Origin: Candidatus Stercoripulliclostridium merdigallinarum
GTDB lineage: Bacteria > Bacillota > Clostridia > Christensenellales > DTU072
DNA length: 10,380 bases
Direction of reading: 5' to 3'
Assembly: GCA_018714575.1 (NCBI GenBank)
Contig: DVNF01000050.1
Coordinates: 1 to 10,380 of the forward strand
This document shows, in pieces, positions 1 through 5,910 of this stretch. How positions within the stretch are numbered: the stretch's first letter is position 1; each line of letters begins with the position of its first letter. A program made the translations under genes and the position numbers. A model generated the notes under the pieces. It did no database searches. It had not been told where the DNA came from and saw only the letters and a list, made by a program, of their open reading frames with translations.

Positions 1-169
1 GTTCAGCGCCATTCACCAAGGCAAAGTCGCAGTCGCGGGTATCGCTTTGGTGGCAAAACGTCCCGAAGAATCCACTAAGGGCGTGCTGATGACGGCAATG
101 GTAGAAACCTATGCGCTGTTGGCGTTGTTGATTTCGATCCTCGCACTGTTTATCCCCAGCTGGTCGTAA
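1..169 (+). CDS. ntpK: V-type ATPase subunit K (membrane rotor proteolipid), 3' end
   Basis: This is the C-terminal 55 residues of the membrane rotor-ring proteolipid, read from base 2 to a TAA stop at 167-169; the start lies before the window. The fragment contains a loop with IHQGK, the conserved segment AKRPEESTKG, and a final hydrophobic helix with MVETYALLALL. Family knowledge: the Glu of VETY (codon 104-106) is the ion-carrying carboxylate. The Gln of HQGK (codon 17-19) matches the second-hairpin Gln that joins Na+ binding in Enterococcus hirae NtpK (Q110 and E139, numbering from memory). The ring turns as ions pass between it and subunit I. The gene is followed at once by subunit E, as in other V-ATPase operons. 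Identity is very secure; Na+ rather than H+ specificity is an inference from half of the site, because the first-hairpin ligands are outside the window. Confidence 0.96.
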   Translation, partial: FSAIHQGKVAVAGIALVAKRPEESTKGVLMTAMVETYALLALLISILALFIPSWS

Positions 170-199
170 ACTAAGCCTTAAAGTAAGTCGTAAAGTAAG
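164..199 (+). repeat. Three tandem 12-bp units across the K stop codon
   Basis: The units are TCGTAAACTAAG (164-175), CCTTAAAGTAAG (176-187) and TCGTAAAGTAAG (188-199). Units 1 and 3 differ at one base; units 2 and 3 differ at two. The first unit includes the last Ser codon and stop of subunit K, so the array looks like a stop region copied twice. The period is a multiple of three, so an in-frame TAA recurs every four codons. The array ends three bases before the ATG of subunit E, which is in the same frame as K. It fills the place where a Shine-Dalgarno would sit, and no GGAGG-like motif is present. Confidence 0.85.
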
Positions 200-202
200 A
201 AG

Positions 203-787
203 ATGAATAAAATAGCCGAAAAAATAATTTTCGACGCTTCGGCAGAGGCGGAAAAGGTTTTGCAGGAAGCCGTTGCAAAGGCCGAACGGATAATGGCGGA
301 GGCTAAAGAAGTCGGCGACAAACTGTTGCAGACCGCCGAAGCGGAACGTCAGGCTTACTCCGACGCGGCTATGGCTGCGGCGAGGGTCAACGCCGAGTTG
401 GAAATCAGAAAAAGAAGATTGTCCGCCGAAAAGAAAGTACTCGACGAAGTCTATAAAGACGCCGAAGCAGGCATACTTGCGTTGAAAAAGACGGAGTATT
501 TAAAGATTATCCGTGAGATGCTTTCCTATGCCGACGACGGCGACGAAGTCATGATCTCGGAAGACGACAAGCAACGTATAACGGCTGCGTTTATCGCAAA
601 AACGGCAAAGGAACTCGGCATTCGACTTAGCCTTTCGGATACTTACGCGCCCATTTCCGGCGGCGTTATCTTGAAAGGAAAATACGCCGATAAGAATTTG
701 TCGCTGACTGAAGATTTCAGGGAACTCAGGAACGAAACCGAGCCCGAGCTGTGGCGCGCTTTATTCGGAAACAGTAATAAATTATGA
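203..787 (+). CDS. ntpE: V-type ATPase subunit E (peripheral stalk)
   Basis: This 194-residue protein is the E subunit of the peripheral stalk, which holds the A3B3 head still while the central shaft turns. Residues 1-105 are almost wholly helical and rich in Ala, Glu, Lys and Arg (for example KIIFDASAEAEKVLQEA near the N terminus), as expected of the long helix that pairs with subunit G/H. Residues of about 110-190 form a mixed alpha/beta end, with PISGGVILKG typical of the domain that docks on subunit B. Length is normal for the family (about 185-205). The ATG at 203 is the only sensible start and has no recognisable Shine-Dalgarno, only the TAA-rich tandem repeat before it. The stop overlaps the next gene by 4 bp. 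The partner G/H subunit is not in the window. Confidence 0.94.
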   Translation: MNKIAEKIIFDASAEAEKVLQEAVAKAERIMAEAKEVGDKLLQTAEAERQAYSDAAMAAARVNAELEIRKRRLSAEKKVLDEVYKDAEAGILALKKTEYLKIIREMLSYADDGDEVMISEDDKQRITAAFIAKTAKELGIRLSLSDTYAPISGGVILKGKYADKNLSLTEDFRELRNETEPELWRALFGNSNKL

Positions 788-1740
788 ACGGACTGTTATT
801 CGCCAATGCGGCGGTAAAGACAATGGAATCGAAGCTGTTCGGCGCCGAGAAATTGGGGCGCTTGTCCGAATGCGACAACTTGTCCGACGCCGTCAGAATA
901 CTGCGCGAGGGCGGTTTCGGCGCACAATCCGATAGCGACGACTACGAAAGTATGCTGGCAAACGAGGAACAGACCTTGGAAACCTTTGTCAGAAAAAACG
1001 CTCCTAAGGGTGCCGGCTTCGAATGCTTTTGGCTGAAAACCGATTACCATAACCTAAAGACGGCGTTAAAAGCCAAATACTTCGATATGGACGACGAAGA
1101 CCTGTACCTTTCCGGAGGCAACCGACCTGCGGAAGAAATAAAAGACGCCGTCGTCCAGGAAGGCAAGTCCTTGGGCGAGTATATGGACAAAGTCACGGTA
1201 AAGGTCGCCGCATTGCGTTCCGAAAACGCTTTGACGCCAAAGGCTGTGGACGAAACAGCCGACAGGGCGATGTATGACGAAATTGCGGCTTTGGTTTCGG
1301 CGCGCGGCGTCGCAAAGGTGGTAAAGGATTATTTCCGCGCCGAAGCCGATCTGACGAACGTGCTGTCTTACAGGCGCGTCATCGAAGCAGGCATGGATTA
1401 TAAAGCTTTTGCAAACTGTTTTGTTGCCGGAGGGGCTATTCCGTCGGACAGGTTTTCCCGAGCGTTCAAGGACGGGCAGACCGGATTCGAATTATTGGGA
1501 CTGACGGGATTAAAGTCGGAAGGTATCGATTCTACCCGGGCGATGGAAAAGGCAAAGGAAGAATATTTGCTCAGGCTGATGACGGGTATGGCGAACGATA
1601 TGTTCACCGTTCAACCGATCATGGGATATTACCTTATTAAAAAGGCTGAGTGCCGCGCTATTCGTACCATTATGACGGGAATAGCGAACAAACTGAGCCG
1701 TGAGGAAATAAAAAGGAGAATTATAAAGATATATGCCTAA
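784..1740 (+). CDS. ntpC: V-type ATPase subunit C (d-like central stalk socket)
   Basis: This 318-residue, almost wholly helical soluble protein is the V/A-type subunit C, equivalent to eukaryotic subunit d. It sits on top of the K ring and couples it to the D-F shaft. Family-like segments are the N-terminal FANAAVKTMESKLF, the central YHNLKTALKAKYF near residue 100, SYRRVIEAGMDYKAF near residues 197-211, and a C-terminal YYLIKKAECRAIRTIMTGI followed by a basic end. Its length is close to the family norm. The start codon overlaps the stop of subunit E (ATGA, 784-787), a classic arrangement for translational coupling, and no separate Shine-Dalgarno is obvious. Its own end overlaps subunit F by 8 bp. 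Confidence 0.93.
   Translation: MNGLLFANAAVKTMESKLFGAEKLGRLSECDNLSDAVRILREGGFGAQSDSDDYESMLANEEQTLETFVRKNAPKGAGFECFWLKTDYHNLKTALKAKYFDMDDEDLYLSGGNRPAEEIKDAVVQEGKSLGEYMDKVTVKVAALRSENALTPKAVDETADRAMYDEIAALVSARGVAKVVKDYFRAEADLTNVLSYRRVIEAGMDYKAFANCFVAGGAIPSDRFSRAFKDGQTGFELLGLTGLKSEGIDSTRAMEKAKEEYLLRLMTGMANDMFTVQPIMGYYLIKKAECRAIRTIMTGIANKLSREEIKRRIIKIYA
1713..1718 (+). promoter_or_regulatory. Shine-Dalgarno for subunit F, unusually distant
   Basis: AAGGAG lies inside the end of the subunit C gene, 14 bases before the ATG at 1733, longer than the usual 5-9. An in-frame TAA at 1724-1726 excludes a start closer to it, so the ATG at 1733 must be right. Coupling with the overlapping end of subunit C may compensate for the spacing. 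Confidence 0.5.
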
Positions 1741-2056
1741 CGACCGCGTCGCCGTTGTAGGCGATAAAAACGCCATATCGGCTTTCAAGGCTTTGGGAGC
1801 CGACGTCTACGGGGTAAAGGAATTTTCCGAAGCCGAAGGCGTCATCAAAAAACTTGCCAGGGACTATTCGGTGATATTCGTCACCGAAGATATCGCAAAG
1901 GCGCACAGGGAACTGATAAACAGGTACAAAGCGCGCCCGTATCCTGCGGTGATACCCATTCCCACTGCCGCGGGAAGCGACGGTTACGGCATGGCGGCGA
2001 TCAACGAAAACGTCGAAAAGGCAATAGGCAGCAGTATAACTTTGGACGAGGAATAA
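1733..2056 (+). CDS. ntpG: V-type ATPase subunit F (central shaft)
   Basis: This 107-residue protein is the small shaft subunit F (NtpG in Enterococcus naming, AtpF elsewhere), which binds subunit D at the bottom of the A3B3 head. It shows the Rossmann-like pattern of the family: an N-terminal strand VAVVGDK followed by the helix with AISAFKALGADVYGV, the strand VIFVTEDIA at residues 47-55, and the turn PAVIPIP at residues 71-77. Length matches the family (about 100-110). The start overlaps the end of subunit C by 8 bp, and the stop is 19 bases before subunit A. Position between C and A matches the usual V/A-type operon order. Confidence 0.93.
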   Translation: MPNDRVAVVGDKNAISAFKALGADVYGVKEFSEAEGVIKKLARDYSVIFVTEDIAKAHRELINRYKARPYPAVIPIPTAAGSDGYGMAAINENVEKAIGSSITLDEE

Positions 2057-2064
2057 CGGGGAAA

Positions 2065-2070
2065 GAGGAG
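2065..2070 (+). promoter_or_regulatory. Shine-Dalgarno for subunit A
   Basis: GAGGAG sits 5 bases before the ATG at 2076 in the short gap after subunit F. It is one of the strongest ribosome binding sites in the operon, in keeping with the need for three copies of A per complex. Confidence 0.8.
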
Positions 2071-2075
2071 TTTAT

Positions 2076-3821
2076 ATGGGTAAGATAGTAAAAGTATCCG
2101 GACCGCTGATAGTCGCGGACGGCATGGGCGAAAGCAAGATGTTCGACGTCGTCAGAGTAGGCAAACAGCGTCTGATCGGCGAAATCATCGAACTCAGGGG
2201 CGAAAAAGCTTCGATAGAAGTTTACGAAGAAACTTCGGGCATAGGTCCCGGGGACGAAGTTTTCGATACCGGAGAACCGTTGTCGGTGGAGCTTGCGCCG
2301 GGACTGATCGAAAGCATCTACGACGGCATACAACGGCCGTTGGATAAACTGCGCGAATTCGGCGGCGACCGTATTGCAAGAGGCGTCGAAGCCGCTCCGT
2401 TGGATCACGAAAAAAAGTGGACGTTTAACCCGGTCAAGAAGCCCGGCGATAAGGTGGTTGCCGGCGACGAATTGGGCTACGTGGACGAAAACGTCCTGGT
2501 AAAACATAAAATTTTGCTGCCTTTGGGCGCGGACGGCATAGTGAAAGAAATCTATCGCGGCGAATATACGATAGACGAACCTATCGCCGTGATAGAAACG
2601 GCAAAAGGCGAAATATCGGTACCGATGCTGAGGAAAGCCGCAGTCAGAAAGGGCAGACCCTACCGCGAAAAACTGGCGCCGTTCTCCCCGATGATAACGG
2701 GACAGAGGGTCATAGACACCTTCTTTCCGATAGCGCGAGGCGGCGTTGCCGCCGTTCCCGGACCTTTCGGTTCCGGCAAAACGGTCGTTCAGCATCAGCT
2801 GGCAAAATGGGCGGACGCGGACATTATCGTCTACGTCGGTTGCGGCGAACGCGGCAACGAAATGACGGACGTTTTGAACGAATTCCCCGAATTGACCGAT
2901 CCGAAAACGGGCGAACCGTTGATGAAACGTACCGTTTTGATCGCCAATACCTCGGACATGCCGGTGGCGGCAAGGGAAGCCAGTATTTACACGGGGATCA
3001 CGATCGCGGAATATTTCCGCGACATGGGATATAACGTCGCGATAATGGCGGACTCGACTTCCAGATGGGCGGAAGCGTTGAGGGAAATGAGCGGACGCTT
3101 GGAAGAAATGCCCGGCGAAGAAGGCTACCCCGCCTACCTTTCGGCAAGACTTGCCGAATTCTACGAAAGGGCGGGTATCGTAAAGGTTTTGGGCTCCGGC
3201 GACGTCACGGGTTCGATTACCGCGATAGGCGCAGTTTCTCCGCCCGGAGGCGACTTGTCCGAACCCGTTTCGCAGGCGACGCTAAGGATAGTCAAAGTGT
3301 TCTGGGGACTCAGCGCGTCGTTAGCTTATAGGCGCCACTTCCCCGCAATAGATTGGTTGCAAAGTTATTCGCTGTACGCAGACAGGTTGTCGGCTTGGTT
3401 CGATCAGAACATGGGCGAAGAATGGAACAAGATGTGTTCCGACGCTATGAGAATTTTGCAAGAGGAAGCGGAATTGAACGAAATCGTCAGACTTGTCGGC
3501 ATGGACGCTTTGGGCGGCAAGGACAGGATAACGATGGACACAGCCAAATCGATCCGCGAGGACTATCTGCACCAAAACGCATTCCACGAAATCGACACTT
3601 ATACTTCTACGGCAAAGCAGGCTAAGATGTTGGGACTGATATTGGAATTCGATCGTTTGGCAAGGGCGGCGTTGCAAAAGAACGTCGACGCCGAGGACAT
3701 CATCGCTCTGCCCGTAAAAGAGAAGATAGGCAGGGCAAAATATATTCCCGAAGAACAGACCGACAGCTTTAAAATCATCTCCGACGAAATGGAGAGGCAG
3801 TTCGCCCAACTAATCGGATAA
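2076..3821 (+). CDS. ntpA: V-type ATPase catalytic subunit A
   Basis: This 581-residue protein is the ATP-hydrolysing or ATP-making subunit of the cytoplasmic A3B3 head. Residues 1-70 form the beta-barrel domain. The V/A-specific non-homologous insertion is visible from about residue 115 (WTFNP) to 185. The P-loop GPFGSGKT occupies residues 229-236, with K235 and T236 for phosphate and Mg binding. The catalytic-glutamate motif GCGERGNEM places E258 and R259, and the Walker B region AIMADSTSRW places D326. The C-terminal third is helical. All key catalytic residues are present, and length is normal (about 580-595). A GAGGAG ribosome site precedes it, and subunit B follows after 10 bases. Nothing suggests truncation or loss of activity. 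Whether the enzyme mainly pumps ions or makes ATP cannot be read from the sequence. Confidence 0.98.
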   Translation: MGKIVKVSGPLIVADGMGESKMFDVVRVGKQRLIGEIIELRGEKASIEVYEETSGIGPGDEVFDTGEPLSVELAPGLIESIYDGIQRPLDKLREFGGDRIARGVEAAPLDHEKKWTFNPVKKPGDKVVAGDELGYVDENVLVKHKILLPLGADGIVKEIYRGEYTIDEPIAVIETAKGEISVPMLRKAAVRKGRPYREKLAPFSPMITGQRVIDTFFPIARGGVAAVPGPFGSGKTVVQHQLAKWADADIIVYVGCGERGNEMTDVLNEFPELTDPKTGEPLMKRTVLIANTSDMPVAAREASIYTGITIAEYFRDMGYNVAIMADSTSRWAEALREMSGRLEEMPGEEGYPAYLSARLAEFYERAGIVKVLGSGDVTGSITAIGAVSPPGGDLSEPVSQATLRIVKVFWGLSASLAYRRHFPAIDWLQSYSLYADRLSAWFDQNMGEEWNKMCSDAMRILQEEAELNEIVRLVGMDALGGKDRITMDTAKSIREDYLHQNAFHEIDTYTSTAKQAKMLGLILEFDRLARAALQKNVDAEDIIALPVKEKIGRAKYIPEEQTDSFKIISDEMERQFAQLIG

Positions 3822-3831
3822 CGAGGTAGAT

Positions 3832-5217
3832 ATGTTAAAAGAGTATAAAACCATAAAAGAAATTGTCGGACCTTTGATGCTGGTAGACGGCGTCAGCGGC
3901 GTTAAATACGACGAATTGGTGGAAATTACCTTGGACGACGGCAGTATCCGCCGCGGAAAAGTGTTGGAAGTAAACGACGATAAAGCTTTGGTACAGCTGT
4001 TCGAAGGCTCGCACGGCATACGTATGTCTACGGCGAAAGCCAGGTTCCTGGGCAGACCGTTGGAACTTGGTTGTTCCGTCGACATGTTGGGCAGAGTCTT
4101 TGACGGCATGGGCAGGGCAAAGGACGGCGGAGCCGAAATCATACCCGATAAAAAATACAACGTCAACGGTCAACCGATAAACCCGGTCGCGCGCGATTAC
4201 CCCGACGAGTTTATTCAAACGGGAGTCAGCGCGATAGACGGACTGAATACGTTGGTTCGCGGACAAAAACTTCCGGTGTTTTCGATGTCGGGACTGCCGC
4301 ACGCCGACTTGGCGGCGCAGATTGCCAGACAAGCCAAAGTTTTGGATTCCGATTCCGAATTCGCCGTCGTGTTCGCGGCTATCGGTATCACTTTCGAAGA
4401 GGCGGACTTTTTCATATCCGATTTTAAAAAGACGGGCGCCGTAGACCGCACGGTGACTTTCGTCAACCTTGCCAACGACCCTGCGATAGAACGTATCGCC
4501 ACTCCGCGTATGGCGCTGACCGCCGCGGAATACCTTGCGTTCGAATGCGGAATGCACGTTTTGGTCATCATGACCGATATAACCAATTACTGCGAAGCTT
4601 TGCGCGAAGTGTCCGCCGCAAGGAAAGAGGTCCCCGGCAGGCGCGGCTATCCCGGATATTTGTATACCGACCTTGCGTCAATGTACGAAAGGGCGGGACG
4701 TATTCGCGGCAAAAAAGGTTCGATAACTCAAATACCTATTTTGACGATGCCCGAAGACGACAAAACGCACCCGATCCCCGACCTGACCGGGTACATCACG
4801 GAAGGTCAGATAATTTTGTCCAGGGAGCTGCATAAAAAAGGCGTAGTGCCGCCGATAGACGTTTTGCCTTCGCTGTCGCGTTTGAAAGACAAGGGTATCG
4901 GAGCCAAAAAAACCAGAAAAGATCACGCCGATACGATGAACCAGCTGTTTTCCGCTTACGCCCGAGGCAAAGAAGCCAAGGAATTGGAAGCCATTTTGGG
5001 CGAAGCCGCATTGACTCCGATGGATCTGAAATACGCCGAGTTCGCGGCTGAATTCGAAAAACGCTACGTTTCGCAAGGCTTTAACAAAAACCGTTCGATC
5101 GCGGAAACTTTGGATCTGGGGTGGGAGCTGTTACGGATCCTGCCCAGGTCGGAACTGAAACGTATCCGCGACGAGTACTTGGACGAATACTATCCCGAAA
5201 AGGGCGAAAACGTCTAA
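3832..5217 (+). CDS. ntpB: V-type ATPase subunit B (non-catalytic nucleotide-site partner)
   Basis: This 461-residue protein alternates with subunit A in the cytoplasmic head. It has the nucleotide-binding fold without a true P-loop: the equivalent stretch reads SGLPHADLAA from residue 153, with no GKT. Other family motifs are ITNYCEALREVS, the segment VPGRRGYPGYLYTDL, and PSLSRLKDKG, in which R350 is the arginine finger that reaches into the neighbouring A site (the same number as in Enterococcus hirae NtpB, from memory). Length is typical (455-465). A modest site, GAGGT at 3823-3827, lies 4 bases before the ATG. The gene begins 10 bases after subunit A and ends 49 bases before subunit D, the longest non-coding gap in the window. 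Confidence 0.98.
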   Translation: MLKEYKTIKEIVGPLMLVDGVSGVKYDELVEITLDDGSIRRGKVLEVNDDKALVQLFEGSHGIRMSTAKARFLGRPLELGCSVDMLGRVFDGMGRAKDGGAEIIPDKKYNVNGQPINPVARDYPDEFIQTGVSAIDGLNTLVRGQKLPVFSMSGLPHADLAAQIARQAKVLDSDSEFAVVFAAIGITFEEADFFISDFKKTGAVDRTVTFVNLANDPAIERIATPRMALTAAEYLAFECGMHVLVIMTDITNYCEALREVSAARKEVPGRRGYPGYLYTDLASMYERAGRIRGKKGSITQIPILTMPEDDKTHPIPDLTGYITEGQIILSRELHKKGVVPPIDVLPSLSRLKDKGIGAKKTRKDHADTMNQLFSAYARGKEAKELEAILGEAALTPMDLKYAEFAAEFEKRYVSQGFNKNRSIAETLDLGWELLRILPRSELKRIRDEYLDEYYPEKGENV

Positions 5218-5221
5218 TAAA

Positions 5222-5256
5222 TAAACAAGTAAACAAAAAAAGAAGTAAAGAAGTAA
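5222..5256 (+). repeat. A-rich tandem 8-bp repeats between subunits B and D
   Basis: TAAACAAG (5222-5229) is followed by TAAACAAA (5230-5237). After a short A run, AGAAGTAA occurs twice in tandem (5241-5248 and 5249-5256). In the reading frame of subunit B there are TAA codons at 5215, 5218, 5230 and 5254. The leader has no GGAGG-like site; the nearest candidate is a weak GGA at 5259-5261, 5 bases before the ATG at 5267. No hairpin that could act as a terminator is seen in this gap. Confidence 0.75.
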
Positions 5257-5266
5257 TCGGAACGCT

Positions 5267-5902
5267 ATGGCAAGAATCAACGTAAATCCTACCAGAATGG
5301 AAATGCGCGCCCTGAAGGGACGGTTGAAAACCGCGGTCAGGGGGCATAAACTTCTGAAAGACAAAACAGACGAAACCATTCGCCGCTTTATGGAGTACGT
5401 GCGGTTGAACAAGAAACTTCGCAAGGAAACGGAGGGCGAAGTTTCCGCCGCGTTAAGATCGTTTGTCGCGGCAGGCGCGGCGTCGACTCCGGCGGAAATA
5501 GCCGAAGCCGTAGGCGTGCCCGTAAAAAAACTGAAATTGAAATCGGGCGAAGAAAACATCATGTCCGTCAGAGTGCCGAAAATAGAAATCGAGGAAGAAG
5601 AAAATTCCGAAATTTTTCCGTACTCGTTCGCTTCGACTTCGTCCGAATTGGACGCTTCGGTAAAAAGTCTTCGCGCCGTTATGGTAAAGCTGATCAAGCT
5701 TGCAGAAGTAGAAAAAACCTGCGCCATGTTGGCGGACGAGATCGAAAAAACGCGCCGCAGAGTCAACGCTTTGGAATACGTCATGATTCCCGATTATCAG
5801 GAAACCATAAAATACATTTCCATGAAATTGGACGAAAACGAAAGGGCGAATACTATACGCCTGATGAAAGTAAAACAAATGCTGGACGAGGGACAGAATT
5901 AA
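5267..5902 (+). CDS. ntpD: V-type ATPase subunit D (central rotor shaft)
   Basis: This 211-residue protein is the long coiled-coil shaft that turns inside the A3B3 head and passes torque to F, C and the K ring. The first conserved region runs through ARINVNPTRMEMRALKGRL and a helix to about residue 70. The middle, near residues 90-125, is a less conserved acidic hairpin (IEIEEEENSE). The second long helix carries the family hallmark TRRRVNALEYVMIP at residues 162-175. The length is typical (about 200-215). It is the last recognisable ATPase gene, as in many bacterial V-ATPase operons. The stop TAA (5900-5902) is embedded in the ribosome site of the following lipoprotein gene. Confidence 0.96.
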   Translation: MARINVNPTRMEMRALKGRLKTAVRGHKLLKDKTDETIRRFMEYVRLNKKLRKETEGEVSAALRSFVAAGAASTPAEIAEAVGVPVKKLKLKSGEENIMSVRVPKIEIEEEENSEIFPYSFASTSSELDASVKSLRAVMVKLIKLAEVEKTCAMLADEIEKTRRRVNALEYVMIPDYQETIKYISMKLDENERANTIRLMKVKQMLDEGQN

Positions 5903-5906
5903 GGAG
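5901..5906 (+). promoter_or_regulatory. Shine-Dalgarno of the LRR lipoprotein, overlapping the subunit D stop
   Basis: AAGGAG uses the last two bases of the TAA stop of subunit D and lies 4 bases before the ATG at 5911. There is no room for a separate promoter or terminator in the 8-base gap, so the lipoprotein gene is most simply read from the ATPase transcript unless a promoter lies inside subunit D. Confidence 0.75.
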
Positions 5907-5910
5907 TAGT

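Noticed and set aside
2740..2756. Inverted repeat GGCGGC-gtt-GCCGCC as a terminator or regulatory hairpin
   Set aside because: It encodes the conserved Gly-Gly-Val-Ala-Ala just before the P-loop of subunit A and has no U run after it; codon composition explains it.
2001..2795. 264-codon open frame on the minus strand across the subunit F/A region
   Set aside because: It lies opposite the highly conserved subunit A gene. Heavy use of GAC, GAA, GCG and similar codons leaves the reverse frames poor in stops, and the product is compositionally odd, with no recognisable motif.
3835..4557. 240-codon open frame on the minus strand inside subunit B
   Set aside because: Shadow of subunit B for the same reason; no ribosome site and no protein motif.
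3832..5217. Subunit B lacking a P-loop as a damaged ATPase gene
   Set aside because: Loss of the GKT motif is normal for V-type subunit B; the arginine-finger segment PSLSRLKDKG is intact.
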